Assembly: GCA_023389045.1 (NCBI GenBank)
Contig: JAEWEZ010000104.1
Coordinates: 1-35,908, forward strand
From: Actinomycetes bacterium
Lineage (GTDB): Bacteria > Actinomycetota > Actinomycetes > Actinomycetales > Dermabacteraceae
Reading direction: 5' to 3'
Length of the DNA stretch: 35,908 bases
Shown here: positions 1-7,868 of the stretch, piece after piece
Position numbering within the stretch: the stretch's first letter is position 1
Layout of the letters: each line of letters starts with the position of its first letter
Program-made: the position numbers and the translations under genes
The notes under the pieces: model-generated
Told to the model about the DNA's origin: nothing
Database searches by the model: none
Seen by the model: the letters and a program-made list of their open reading frames with translations, nothing else

Positions 1-15
1 CGCTAGGAGAGCTTC

Positions 16-1203
16 GTGAAACGCATTCTTGCCGTTGCCCTGATTGTGCTGGGCCTGATTGGCCTGGGCCTGGGCCGCCTCGGGGAGACGAGCTGGGCAC
101 CGGATTCTGAGAACACAGCCACCGTGCAGCTGAAGGATCCGGGGTCGGCTGTGGTGATCGATCCCGGTGTGTTGTATGTCGGCGGAACCGAGGGTAAGGC
201 CACCATTCAGGCGTCGGGAGAAGTCACCCTGGTGACGGCGCCCAAGAGCGATATTGAGGCCTACCTCGGGAAGGCGAAGTACACCCGGCTCACGGGGCTT
301 TCCTCCTGGGAAAGCATTACTGCAGAACCGGTGAATCCGAAGGGCGAAAAGGAGATCCCGAATCCGAAAACCTCGGATCTGTGGCGCGATGTGAAGACGT
401 CGGCAAGCCCGGCGAGCATCGATATTGCGGCTTTCCACCGTGAAGAAGCCAAGGACAAGCCGCAGCCGTACCGCGCGATCATGATCGTGACGGATGGAAA
501 AGCCGCGGGTGCCTCCACCGTGAGCCTCACCTGGCCGCGTGAAGCGAGCAATGCCTGGGTGCCCTTCGCCTATGCGATCGGTGCAACCCTCGCGGTCATC
601 GGCCTGATCCTGCTGGTTCTCACGCTCGGTTCCGGCTCGCGCCGCGAGGATGAGGACGAGCTCGCGGAGGAAGACCTGGCCGATGACGAGCAGATGGAGG
701 ACCAGCCCGTTGTGAATGAGTCCGTCGAGAACGAGCCCGTCGTGTACGCGCCCGTCGTCAACGAGGATCAGCCCCTGGACCGGCGAGACGATGAGGCTGC
801 TGACGCTCCCGAGCTAGGTGCTGAGCACACGGCAGATTCTGAGATCGATGCCGCCTCGGGCCTTGAGCCGGCGGTTCCGCTGGCCGCGCGTCTACGGGAA
901 GACGAGGCCACCGACAGCGACCTTGCCGCTGCGGATTCTCTGGAGGATGAGGGCCACCTCCGCGACGACGCACCCCCGTCGGCCGATGCGACCGAACCGG
1001 TGCCCACCGACCCGACCGAACCGGTGCCCACCCACCCGACCCAGCCGCTCCTGAGCGACCGCACGGAACAGCTGGAACCCATTACCGACGATGACGTGAT
1101 GCCGCCGAGCGAGGAACAGCGCGAGACAAACACACGCACGGGTGCTCCCCGTCACCGCCGCGCTATCGATCCCCTGGAGAACAACACCGAGGAGCAGCGA
1201 TGA
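16..1203 (+). CDS. Membrane protein with extracytoplasmic domain and long acidic tail, function unknown
   Basis: I do not recognise the family. The protein (395 aa) starts at a GTG preceded by AGGAGA at 5-10. Residues 3-20 form an N-terminal hydrophobic helix (signal anchor or signal peptide), residues about 28-178 a probable extracytoplasmic domain without cysteines, and residues 181-204 a second membrane helix followed by arginines. From about 210 to the end the chain is very acidic, low in complexity and probably disordered in the cytoplasm; it contains PVVNE-type repeats and a TEPVPTDP/TEPVPTHP tandem (DNA repeat at 991-1038). The stop overlaps the start of the next gene (ATGA), so both are probably translated together; a role as membrane partner of that lipoprotein is inference. 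The window edge hides what lies upstream. Confidence 0.8.
   Translation: MKRILAVALIVLGLIGLGLGRLGETSWAPDSENTATVQLKDPGSAVVIDPGVLYVGGTEGKATIQASGEVTLVTAPKSDIEAYLGKAKYTRLTGLSSWESITAEPVNPKGEKEIPNPKTSDLWRDVKTSASPASIDIAAFHREEAKDKPQPYRAIMIVTDGKAAGASTVSLTWPREASNAWVPFAYAIGATLAVIGLILLVLTLGSGSRREDEDELAEEDLADDEQMEDQPVVNESVENEPVVYAPVVNEDQPLDRRDDEAADAPELGAEHTADSEIDAASGLEPAVPLAARLREDEATDSDLAAADSLEDEGHLRDDAPPSADATEPVPTDPTEPVPTHPTQPLLSDRTEQLEPITDDDVMPPSEEQRETNTRTGAPRHRRAIDPLENNTEEQR
991..1038 (+). repeat. 24-bp in-frame tandem repeat (two copies)
   Basis: Two 24-bp units at 991-1014 and 1015-1038 differ at a single base and encode TEPVPTDP and TEPVPTHP; a degenerate third start follows. It sits in the disordered acidic tail of the membrane protein and probably arose by slippage. 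Confidence 0.8.
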
Positions 1204-2264
1204 CCGCCCCCCATCTCTCCCGCCGCGGCCTTGTGCTGGGTACCGGTGCTTTTGCCACCTCCGCTCTTCTTGCCTCGTGCGGGAACGGCGCCGCTGAAAA
1301 GCCCCCGGCTCCGCCGACCGGCCCAGCCTTGGCTGAGCCCACCCCCGTGGCCACCACGGAACAGTTCACGACGGTGACCGAGCAGATCCATGCAGCGGTG
1401 AAGGCCGCCGATGAGGCGCGTGATGCCAAGAAACTGGCCCCGCGAGTGGTCGGAACGGCAGCGGAGTTCCGTCAGAAGACCTACGCCATGATCGCCAAGG
1501 TGGGGGAGTTTTCCTCGACGCTGCAGGTTCCGGGCGCCGAGCTGATCATCCCGATGACCTCTACCGGTGGGAAGTTCCCTCGCACGGCGATCGCGCTCGT
1601 TTCCGGCTCGGAAAAGGGCAAGGTTCCCTTCTTCATGGCCTTGCAGCAGAAGGATGCCCGCTCACCGTACACCACCTGGGGATGGGCGCAGCAGGCAGCA
1701 GGCATTCCCATGCCCAATGTTGAGGCCGCGGAGGTCGGTGCTGCACCGGTGAGTTATGAGCAGGATGACCTGCTGCTCACCCCCAAGGCTGCGCTCGACC
1801 TTTACGCCAAGGTGCTCTCCGACGGTGTCGCTGCCGATCCGAAGAAGCTCATGGGCACGGATCCCTTCATGACCACTCGTCACAAGGAAATCGGTGATGA
1901 GCGTAAGGCGCTGAACGCCGGGGTGAACTGGGATGAAGCAGCCACCGTGAAAGAGGTGTACACGGTCAAGAAGGGCGACTTCGTCGGGATCCGGACCGCT
2001 CCTGCCAAGGACGCGAAAATCGGCGGCGCCATCGTGATGGGCACCCTGCTGTCCAATCGACGCGTGCTCGTCAAAGAGGGCGCCACGATGGCCTACTCCC
2101 AGGACAACCCGTACACCAAGCTGATCGGGAAGAAGAAGTTCACCAAGGAATTCCGCCGGGACTTCGGCACCGTGGTGGCGCTGTACATCCCGCCCAAGGG
2201 AGCCAAGGCAAAGATCCAGCCGATCGGTGCAACCATCGCCGAACTGGGTGCCTCCGGCAGCTGA
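1200..2264 (+). CDS. Putative Tat-exported lipoprotein, function unknown
   Basis: The 354-aa product begins with an SRRG twin-arginine-like motif (residues 7-10), a hydrophobic stretch and a lipobox LLASC with the lipidated cysteine at residue 27, followed by a proline-rich linker (about 33-50). The mature part has no other cysteine and no catalytic motif I recognise; it is predicted to be anchored on the outer face of the cytoplasmic membrane. The start codon overlaps the stop of the upstream membrane protein by 4 bases, so the two are co-translated and probably work together. Whether the fold is a known DUF cannot be told by eye. Confidence 0.8.
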   Translation: MTAPHLSRRGLVLGTGAFATSALLASCGNGAAEKPPAPPTGPALAEPTPVATTEQFTTVTEQIHAAVKAADEARDAKKLAPRVVGTAAEFRQKTYAMIAKVGEFSSTLQVPGAELIIPMTSTGGKFPRTAIALVSGSEKGKVPFFMALQQKDARSPYTTWGWAQQAAGIPMPNVEAAEVGAAPVSYEQDDLLLTPKAALDLYAKVLSDGVAADPKKLMGTDPFMTTRHKEIGDERKALNAGVNWDEAATVKEVYTVKKGDFVGIRTAPAKDAKIGGAIVMGTLLSNRRVLVKEGATMAYSQDNPYTKLIGKKKFTKEFRRDFGTVVALYIPPKGAKAKIQPIGATIAELGASGS

Positions 2265-2305
2265 GCGCCAGCCACGGGGGCACTAGCCCCAGACGGCTGC
2301 CTCTC

Positions 2306-2311
2306 TAGACT
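2306..2311 (+). promoter_or_regulatory. Possible -10 element (TAGACT) for the thioredoxin/TPR gene
   Basis: TAGACT fits the actinobacterial TANNNT -10 pattern and is followed by GGG; the same TAGACTGGG string occurs 59 bases before the mnmA start at 17122. No good -35 is visible. A short hairpin (AGACCT at 2322-2327 with AGGTCT at 2334-2339) lies just downstream in the leader. Confidence 0.35.
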
Positions 2312-2330
2312 GGGAGGCATGAGACCTGCT

Positions 2331-2368
2331 GCAAGGTCTTCCCCCGATCCGCAAGGTCTTCCCCCGAT
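2331..2368 (+). repeat. 18-bp direct repeat in the leader of the thioredoxin/TPR gene
   Basis: The same 18 bases (GCAAGGTCTTCCCCCGAT) occur at 2331-2348 and 2351-2368 with a period of 20. The second copy ends 5 bases before the AAGGAG ribosome-binding site at 2374-2379. It could be a simple duplication or a double operator. Confidence 0.85.
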
Positions 2369-2386
2369 GTTTCAAGGAGCGACGGC

Positions 2387-3265
2387 ATGATCGATCTTTC
2401 CTCCCTCGCTACCCCCCGTGGTGGCGATGAGAATGCGCAGAGCGCCGAGCATGAAATTGCGGTGACCGAACACGGTCTGCAGCAGCTTGTCGCCGATTCG
2501 CAGCAGGTGCCCACCCTGCTGGTGGTGATGAGCGCTCGGGTGCCGCAGATGGATACCTTCATGAGCGCGCTGCGCACGAAGGTCGACGCTCGCGGTGGCG
2601 CGGTGCGCCTGGCAACCGTGGATGCCGATACTCAGCCGCGGGTGGCGATGGCCCTGCAGGTGCAGCAGCTGCCCTCGCTGCTGCTGATGCTCCTGGGCCA
2701 GGTGCAGCCGATCGCCAATGCGCTGCTGCCGGAGGAAGAGATCGACAACCTCCTGGACCAGATCATCGATGTGGCCCGTCAGCAGGGAATGACCCTGCCC
2801 GAGGGCGATGCAGAGGGCGCCGCGGAAGGCACCGCCGAGGAGGAGAAGCCGCTGCCGCCGCTGCTCGCGGAGGCGATGGATCTTATCCAGCAGGGCGATC
2901 TTGACGGGTCGGTGGAACGCTTCGAGAAGCATTTGCAGCAGACCCCGGGCGATCCGGAGGCGAAAGCGGGCCTCGCCACGGTGCGGCTCATGCGTCGGAC
3001 CCAGGGAGTGGATTTGGGCGCAGCCCGTGAGGCAGCAGCCACGAATCCCGGCGATCTGGAGGCGCAGATGCGTGCGGCTGATATGGACATGCTCGGTGGG
3101 CATGTTGAGGATGCGTTCTCGCGTCTGCTCGATCAGCTTCGTGGGGCAGATCCCGAGACCAAGGAGACCGTGCGCGCACGCCTTCTCGAGCTGTTCGATA
3201 TGGCCGGTCCGACGGATCCCCGGGTAGCGGCTGCCCGCAAGCGCCTGGCGAATCTGCTCTTCTGA
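2387..3265 (+). CDS. Thioredoxin-fold/TPR protein (CnoX/YbbN-like), redox-inactive
   Basis: The 292-aa protein starts at ATG after AAGGAG (2374-2379, 7-base spacing). Residues about 20-130 match the layout of a degenerate thioredoxin fold (strand VPTLLVVM near 42-49, strand ATVDAD, cis-proline-like QQLPSLLLM), but there is no CxxC pair and no cysteine at all. Residues about 160-290 are helical repeats with TPR character. This architecture resembles YbbN/CnoX chaperone-holdases; a catalytic redox function is unlikely. A thioredoxin-like gene next to glgB-glgE is also found in Mycobacterium tuberculosis (Rv1324 beside Rv1326c/Rv1327c), so the context is conserved, although the reason is not known. 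It converges with glgB. Confidence 0.75.
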   Translation: MIDLSSLATPRGGDENAQSAEHEIAVTEHGLQQLVADSQQVPTLLVVMSARVPQMDTFMSALRTKVDARGGAVRLATVDADTQPRVAMALQVQQLPSLLLMLLGQVQPIANALLPEEEIDNLLDQIIDVARQQGMTLPEGDAEGAAEGTAEEEKPLPPLLAEAMDLIQQGDLDGSVERFEKHLQQTPGDPEAKAGLATVRLMRRTQGVDLGAAREAAATNPGDLEAQMRAADMDMLGGHVEDAFSRLLDQLRGADPETKETVRARLLELFDMAGPTDPRVAAARKRLANLLF

Positions 3266-3362
3266 GGCGCCTCGCCGGCTGGGCGATGCTCCGCGGGGGA
3301 TCTCCTCCCACCGTGACCGCTCCGTCGTCGGCCCCTCGACCGCAGCCCCGGCCCTGAGGCCG

Positions 3363-3393
3363 CCCGCGCGCCTTAGAGGCTGAGCCGCGCGGG
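3363..3393. terminator. Hairpin at the 3' end of glgB, possible bidirectional terminator
   Basis: CCCGCGCG at 3363-3370 pairs perfectly with CGCGCGGG at 3386-3393, and CCT/AGG (3371-3373 with 3377-3379) can form a nested step. It spans the glgB stop codon (TAA, minus strand, 3373-3375) and lies between two convergent genes. No U-tract follows on either strand, so intrinsic termination is plausible but unproven. Confidence 0.4.
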
Positions 3394-5586
3394 CTGCAGA
3401 ACCACGGCACCAAGCGGCGGCACCGCGAGGCGCACCGAGTGATCCCGCCCGTGCATGGGGAGCGGTTCGGCATCGACGGAGCCGAGGTTGCCCACGCCGC
3501 TGCCGCCGTAGACGGGGGCGTCGGTGTTGAGCACTTCGCGCCAGGTGCCGCCCTCGGGAAGCGGAATGCGATGCTCCATCCACGGGGTGGGGGAGAAGCT
3601 GATGACGACCACCAGCGGGTTCCCTTCCCGGTCGCGGCGCACAAAGGAGATCACATTGTGCGCGGCATCGTCACCGTCGAGCCACTCAAAACCGGCCGGG
3701 TCCTGATCGAGCTCGTACAGCGCCGGGGTGGCACGCTGCAGGGCGTTCAGATCGGTGACCAGCTGCAGTACCCCGCGATGCAGCGGGTACTCGAGCAGCC
3801 ACCAGGGAAGCCCGGACTGCTCGGACCATTCGGTGCCCTGGGCGAACTCACTGCCCATGAACAGCAGCTGCTTACCGGGGTGCGTCCATTGCAAGGTGAG
3901 GTAGGAGCGCAGCGTGGCGGCCTGCTGCCAGTCATCACCGGGCGCCTTGCGCAGTAGAGACCCCTTGCCGTGCACAACCTCGTCGTGGCTGATGGGAAGC
4001 ACGAAGTTCTCCGAGTACTGGTACACCATCGAGAAGGTCAGTTCCCCGTGGTGGTACTGGCGGTGGATCGGATCCTCGCCGATGTACTGCAGGGTGTCGT
4101 GCATCCAGCCCATATTCCATTTGAAACCGAAGCCGAGGCCGCCGGCATCGGTCGGGCGGGTCACGCCGGGGAAGGAGGTGGATTCCTCGGCAATCATTAC
4201 GATTCCGGGGGCGCGCTTGTACGCGGTCGCATTGGCTTCCTGCAGGAAAGCGATCGCTTCGAGGTTCTCGCGGCCGCCGTGGATATTCGGCAGCCACTCG
4301 CCTTCCTGGCGGGAGTAGTCGAGGTAGAGCATCGAGGCCACGGCGTCCACGCGCAGGCCGTCCACATGGAACTCTTCGAGCCAGTAGCAGGCATTCGCCA
4401 CGAGGAAGTTACGCACCTCGCTGCGGCCCAGATCGAAGATGTAGGTGCCCCAGTCGGGGTGCTCCCCGCGGCGCGGATCGGGATGCTCGTACAGCGCGGT
4501 CCCGTCGAAGCGAGCCAGTGCCCACTCATCCTTGGGGAAGTGCGCCGGCACCCAGTCCATGATGACGCCGATTCCGGCCTGGTGCAGGGTGTCGATCAGG
4601 TAGCGCAGTTCATCGGGGGTGCCGAGGCGGGAGGTGGGAGCGTAGTAGCCGGTGACCTGATAGCCCCAGGATCCGCCGAAGGGGTGCTCGGCCAGTGGCA
4701 TGAACTCCACATGCGTGAAGCCGGTCTGCTTGACGTAGTCCACCAGTTCGGTGGCGAGTTCCCGGTAACCGAGACCCGGGCGCCAGCTGCCCAGGTGCAC
4801 CTCATAGATGGACATGGGGGAGGAGAGCGCATCGCGGCTGGCGCGTTCGGCAAGCCAGGCGGAGTCTTCCCACTCGTAGGTGCTGCGGGTAATGATCGAG
4901 CCGGTCGCCGGCGGCACTTCGGTGCGGCGCGCCATGGGGTCGGCTTTATCGCGCCACACCCCGTCGGGCCCGAGGATCCGGAACTTGTAGATCTCACCGT
5001 CGGTCAGGCCCGGAACGAACAGTTCCCACACGCCGGCGGAACCGAGGGAACGCAGGGAGTGCCCGCGCCCATCCCAGCCGTTGAAGTTACCGATCACCTG
5101 CACGGCGCGGGCATTGGGGGCCCAGACCGCGAAGGAGGCACCGGCCACGCCATCGACCTCGCGCAGATGCGCACCGAGGGCATTCCACAGTTCCTCATGG
5201 CGGCCTTCCCCGATCAGGTGAAGGTCGAGTTCCCCGAGGGTGGGCAGGAAACGGTAGGGGTCTTCAGCCTCGACCGGGTCCTCGTCCTCACCCCAGGTGG
5301 CGCGCAGACGGTACGACTCGACATTGGGACGCTCAATCACACCCACCCAGATGCCGTCCTGTTCATGTTCCAGGGGCACGACGGTGCCATCGTCGAGGAT
5401 CGCTTCGACCCGCTGTGCCAGCGGACGCAGCGCCCGGATCGTGACGGCCCCGTCGTAGTGGTGCACACCGAGCACCGAGTGCGGATCGTGGTAACTGCCG
5501 GTGGCGGTGGCCCCGATCTCGTGGGCACCCACGGGCATGGGGCGCGGCGCGGCAGCGTCGGCGGGGGGAACGATGAGATCAGGCAT
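3373..5586 (-). CDS. glgB: 1,4-alpha-glucan branching enzyme GlgB
   Basis: GH13 branching enzyme of 737 aa that makes the alpha-1,6 branches of cytosolic glycogen. N-terminal carbohydrate-binding modules (about 20-115 and 145-240, the latter with the CBM48-like FNGWDGRGH) precede the TIM barrel. Catalytic regions are clear: nucleophile D414 in GLRVDAVASMLYLDY, acid/base E467 in IAEEST and transition-state D535 in SHDEVVHGKGS. The length is usual for the family. I chose the ATG at 5586 (MPDLIV) over an upstream ATG at 5622 because GAGGAGG precedes it at the right spacing; this gives an 8-base overlap with the glgE stop, so the two are translationally coupled. It is the last gene of the minus-strand glucan cluster. 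Confidence 0.96.
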   Translation of the reverse strand: MPDLIVPPADAAAPRPMPVGAHEIGATATGSYHDPHSVLGVHHYDGAVTIRALRPLAQRVEAILDDGTVVPLEHEQDGIWVGVIERPNVESYRLRATWGEDEDPVEAEDPYRFLPTLGELDLHLIGEGRHEELWNALGAHLREVDGVAGASFAVWAPNARAVQVIGNFNGWDGRGHSLRSLGSAGVWELFVPGLTDGEIYKFRILGPDGVWRDKADPMARRTEVPPATGSIITRSTYEWEDSAWLAERASRDALSSPMSIYEVHLGSWRPGLGYRELATELVDYVKQTGFTHVEFMPLAEHPFGGSWGYQVTGYYAPTSRLGTPDELRYLIDTLHQAGIGVIMDWVPAHFPKDEWALARFDGTALYEHPDPRRGEHPDWGTYIFDLGRSEVRNFLVANACYWLEEFHVDGLRVDAVASMLYLDYSRQEGEWLPNIHGGRENLEAIAFLQEANATAYKRAPGIVMIAEESTSFPGVTRPTDAGGLGFGFKWNMGWMHDTLQYIGEDPIHRQYHHGELTFSMVYQYSENFVLPISHDEVVHGKGSLLRKAPGDDWQQAATLRSYLTLQWTHPGKQLLFMGSEFAQGTEWSEQSGLPWWLLEYPLHRGVLQLVTDLNALQRATPALYELDQDPAGFEWLDGDDAAHNVISFVRRDREGNPLVVVISFSPTPWMEHRIPLPEGGTWREVLNTDAPVYGGSGVGNLGSVDAEPLPMHGRDHSVRLAVPPLGAVVLQPARLSL

Positions 5587-7765
5587 CTCGGGCCTCCTCG
5601 GGGTGGATAATCCGCAGCACATGCGCGGGGCGATCGGCGGCGGAAAGGATCACGAAGGGGTGGGCGTCCCAGGAGAAGCGCTCCCCGGTCAGCAGGTCTT
5701 CTACCTCGAAGGGGCCGGCTACATCCAGGGCGCCAAGGTCGAGGTGGAGGGTGGTCCAGGCGTCGCGGTCATGCTCGGTCAGGGACACCACGAGCACGGT
5801 GTCGGGACGGCCGGTGCCGCTGGCGGCGGCATCCAGATGCTTGGAGAAGACGAGCACCTGCGGATCCTCCGCCTGGTGGAAGCGAATCGAGGTGAGGCTC
5901 TGCAAGGCCGGATGCTCGCGGCGGATGTGGTTCAGAGTGGTCAGCAGCGGCTGCAGGGAACGCCCCTGGGCGAGGGCACCCGCATAGTCACGCGGCTTGT
6001 ACTCGTACTTCTCATTGTCGATCTGTTCCTGGGCCCCGGGCCGCGGAACATCCTCAATAAGTTCGTAGCCGGAGTAGATCCCCCAGGTGGGAACCAGGGT
6101 TGCGGCAAGGATCGCCCGTAGCCGGAAGGCACGCTCCCCGCCCGAGGTCATAAAGGGGGTGAGGATGTCATGCGTGGTGGGCCAGAAACTGGGGCGCATA
6201 TACGGGGCGGCCTGAACCAGTTCCTCCAGGTATTCACGCAGCTCGACGGGGCTGTGCCGCCAGGTGAAATAGGTGTAGGACTGGTGGAAGCCAACCTTGC
6301 CGAGGCTGTGCATCATGGTCGGCTTGGTGAAGGCCTCCGCCAGGAAGATCACCTCGGGGTGCTTGCGGTCAAACTCGGCCAGCAGCTGCTCCCAAAAGCG
6401 CACCGGCTTGGTGTGCGGATTGTCCACGCGGAACAGCGTCACGCCATGCGAGACCCACAGTTCGAGCATGTCGCGGATGGCGGCATAGAGACCGTCATAG
6501 TCGTTCTCGAAGCTCAGCGGGTAGATGTCCTGGTACTTCTTGGGCGGGTTTTCGGCGTAGGCGATGGTGCCGTCGGGCCGGATATGGAACCACTCGGGGT
6601 GTTCACGCACCCAGGGGTGGTCGGGGGAGCACTGCAGGGCGATGTCCATGGCGACCTCGAGCCCGAGTTCCTGAGCGCGCGCGACGAAGGCGTCGAAGTC
6701 CTCCATCGTGCCGAGGTCTGGGTGGATCGCCTCGTGGCCACCCTCGGGGGCGCCGATGGCGTAGGGCGATCCGGGGTCGCCCTCGCGGGGCTCGAGGGTG
6801 TTGTTGCGACCCTTGCGGAAGGTGGTTCCGATCGGGTGGATCGGGGTGAGGTAGGCGACGTCAAAGCCCATCTGTGCCACACGGTCAAGATCCTCGGCGG
6901 CCGTGCGCAGGGTGCCGGAGACCCAGCCGCCCTGCTCCGGTTCGAAACGGGCGCCGACGGAGCGGGGGAAGAACTCGTACCAGGAGCCGAAGAGTGCGCG
7001 CTCACGGTGCACGATCAGGCGGTGCGGACCGCTCACGGTCACGCCTTCGCGCAGCGGACGCTCATGCAGGATGCCGCGAATATCGGCGGCAAGGGCAGGG
7101 GCAACCCGGGAGGCGGGGGAGAGGGAACGGTCGCGCAGTTCGTCGATCGCGGCGCGCACCACGGGCCCATCGGAGGCCGGGCGGGTGCCCTCCTCAATCT
7201 CGGCCAGAACGCGCTGCAGCACGATCACGCCTTCCGCCGCGACCAGTTCCACGTCGATACCCGCGGGGATCTTCACCTCGGCGGTATGCGCCCAGGTCTC
7301 GTAGGGCGCGCTGTACGCCTCGATCCGGAAGCTGAAGTGACCGGTGCACTCGGGGCGCACACGCGCTTCCCACTGGTCCAGACCCGGATTCGTGCAGGTC
7401 ATGGTGGTGGTGTGCTCGGCTCCCTCGGGATCCACCAGAACAACCTGCACGCCCATCGCGTCGTGCCCCTCGCGGAAGGCATTGGCGGTCACGGTCACCG
7501 TCTCCCCGCGTACGCAGGAGGCGGGGAAACGCCCGCCATCAACCACCGGGCTGACGTTCATGATCGGGATTCGCCCCACGCCGCGGTCCAGGCCGCTCGG
7601 GGTGGTCTCCTCGGCGACATCGGGGGTGAGGTCCGTGGTCAGTGCCGACGGGGTGTTCGGGGCGGGGTGTGGCGCCGGGGCCTCAGCAGAGGCTCGTGCC
7701 GGCTTTTTCGCAGGCTGCTGGGCAGCAGCCGCGGATGGGCGGATCGGCTCGGTGGGCTCGGACAT
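5579..7765 (-). CDS. glgE: Alpha-1,4-glucan:maltose-1-phosphate maltosyltransferase GlgE
   Basis: GH13_3 enzyme (728 aa) that extends alpha-1,4-glucan with maltosyl units from maltose-1-phosphate. The first 80 residues are an Ala/Pro-rich, probably disordered extension, so the protein is somewhat longer than most GlgE. The catalytic pair is nucleophile D448 in FRVDNPHTKP and acid/base E477 in FLAEAFTKP; the 29-residue spacing is that of the characterised Streptomyces enzyme (D394/E423). The start at 7765 (MSEPTE) is favoured over one at 7840 because AGGAG lies just upstream. Directly followed by glgB and preceded 103 bases upstream by glgX. The genes that make maltose-1-phosphate (treS-pep2 or glgC-glgM) are not in this window. 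Confidence 0.95.
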   Translation of the reverse strand: MSEPTEPIRPSAAAAQQPAKKPARASAEAPAPHPAPNTPSALTTDLTPDVAEETTPSGLDRGVGRIPIMNVSPVVDGGRFPASCVRGETVTVTANAFREGHDAMGVQVVLVDPEGAEHTTTMTCTNPGLDQWEARVRPECTGHFSFRIEAYSAPYETWAHTAEVKIPAGIDVELVAAEGVIVLQRVLAEIEEGTRPASDGPVVRAAIDELRDRSLSPASRVAPALAADIRGILHERPLREGVTVSGPHRLIVHRERALFGSWYEFFPRSVGARFEPEQGGWVSGTLRTAAEDLDRVAQMGFDVAYLTPIHPIGTTFRKGRNNTLEPREGDPGSPYAIGAPEGGHEAIHPDLGTMEDFDAFVARAQELGLEVAMDIALQCSPDHPWVREHPEWFHIRPDGTIAYAENPPKKYQDIYPLSFENDYDGLYAAIRDMLELWVSHGVTLFRVDNPHTKPVRFWEQLLAEFDRKHPEVIFLAEAFTKPTMMHSLGKVGFHQSYTYFTWRHSPVELREYLEELVQAAPYMRPSFWPTTHDILTPFMTSGGERAFRLRAILAATLVPTWGIYSGYELIEDVPRPGAQEQIDNEKYEYKPRDYAGALAQGRSLQPLLTTLNHIRREHPALQSLTSIRFHQAEDPQVLVFSKHLDAAASGTGRPDTVLVVSLTEHDRDAWTTLHLDLGALDVAGPFEVEDLLTGERFSWDAHPFVILSAADRPAHVLRIIHPEEARDA

Positions 7766-7855
7766 GGGTCTCCTGCCTGCTCGAGGTCGGGCCCCGTAGG
7801 GGGCGGTCAGGGGCGGATAGCCGCCGGGGTCGACGGGCATCCGCGGACAAGGTCC

Positions 7856-7861
7856 ACCCTA
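7856..7861 (-). promoter_or_regulatory. Possible -10 element (TAGGGT) for glgE-glgB
   Basis: In the 103-base gap between glgX and glgE the minus strand reads TAGGGT followed by GGA, matching the TANNNT pattern, about 90 bases before the glgE start. There is no convincing -35. If active it would allow glgE-glgB expression apart from glgX. Confidence 0.25.
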
Positions 7862-7868
7862 GTGGTTC

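Noticed and set aside
2387..3265. Calling the gene trxA
   Set aside because: There is no CxxC motif and the second half is TPR-like.
3970..5610. Open frame of about 546 codons on the plus strand opposite glgB
   Set aside because: Antisense shadow of glgB; low-complexity composition, no motif, no start signal.
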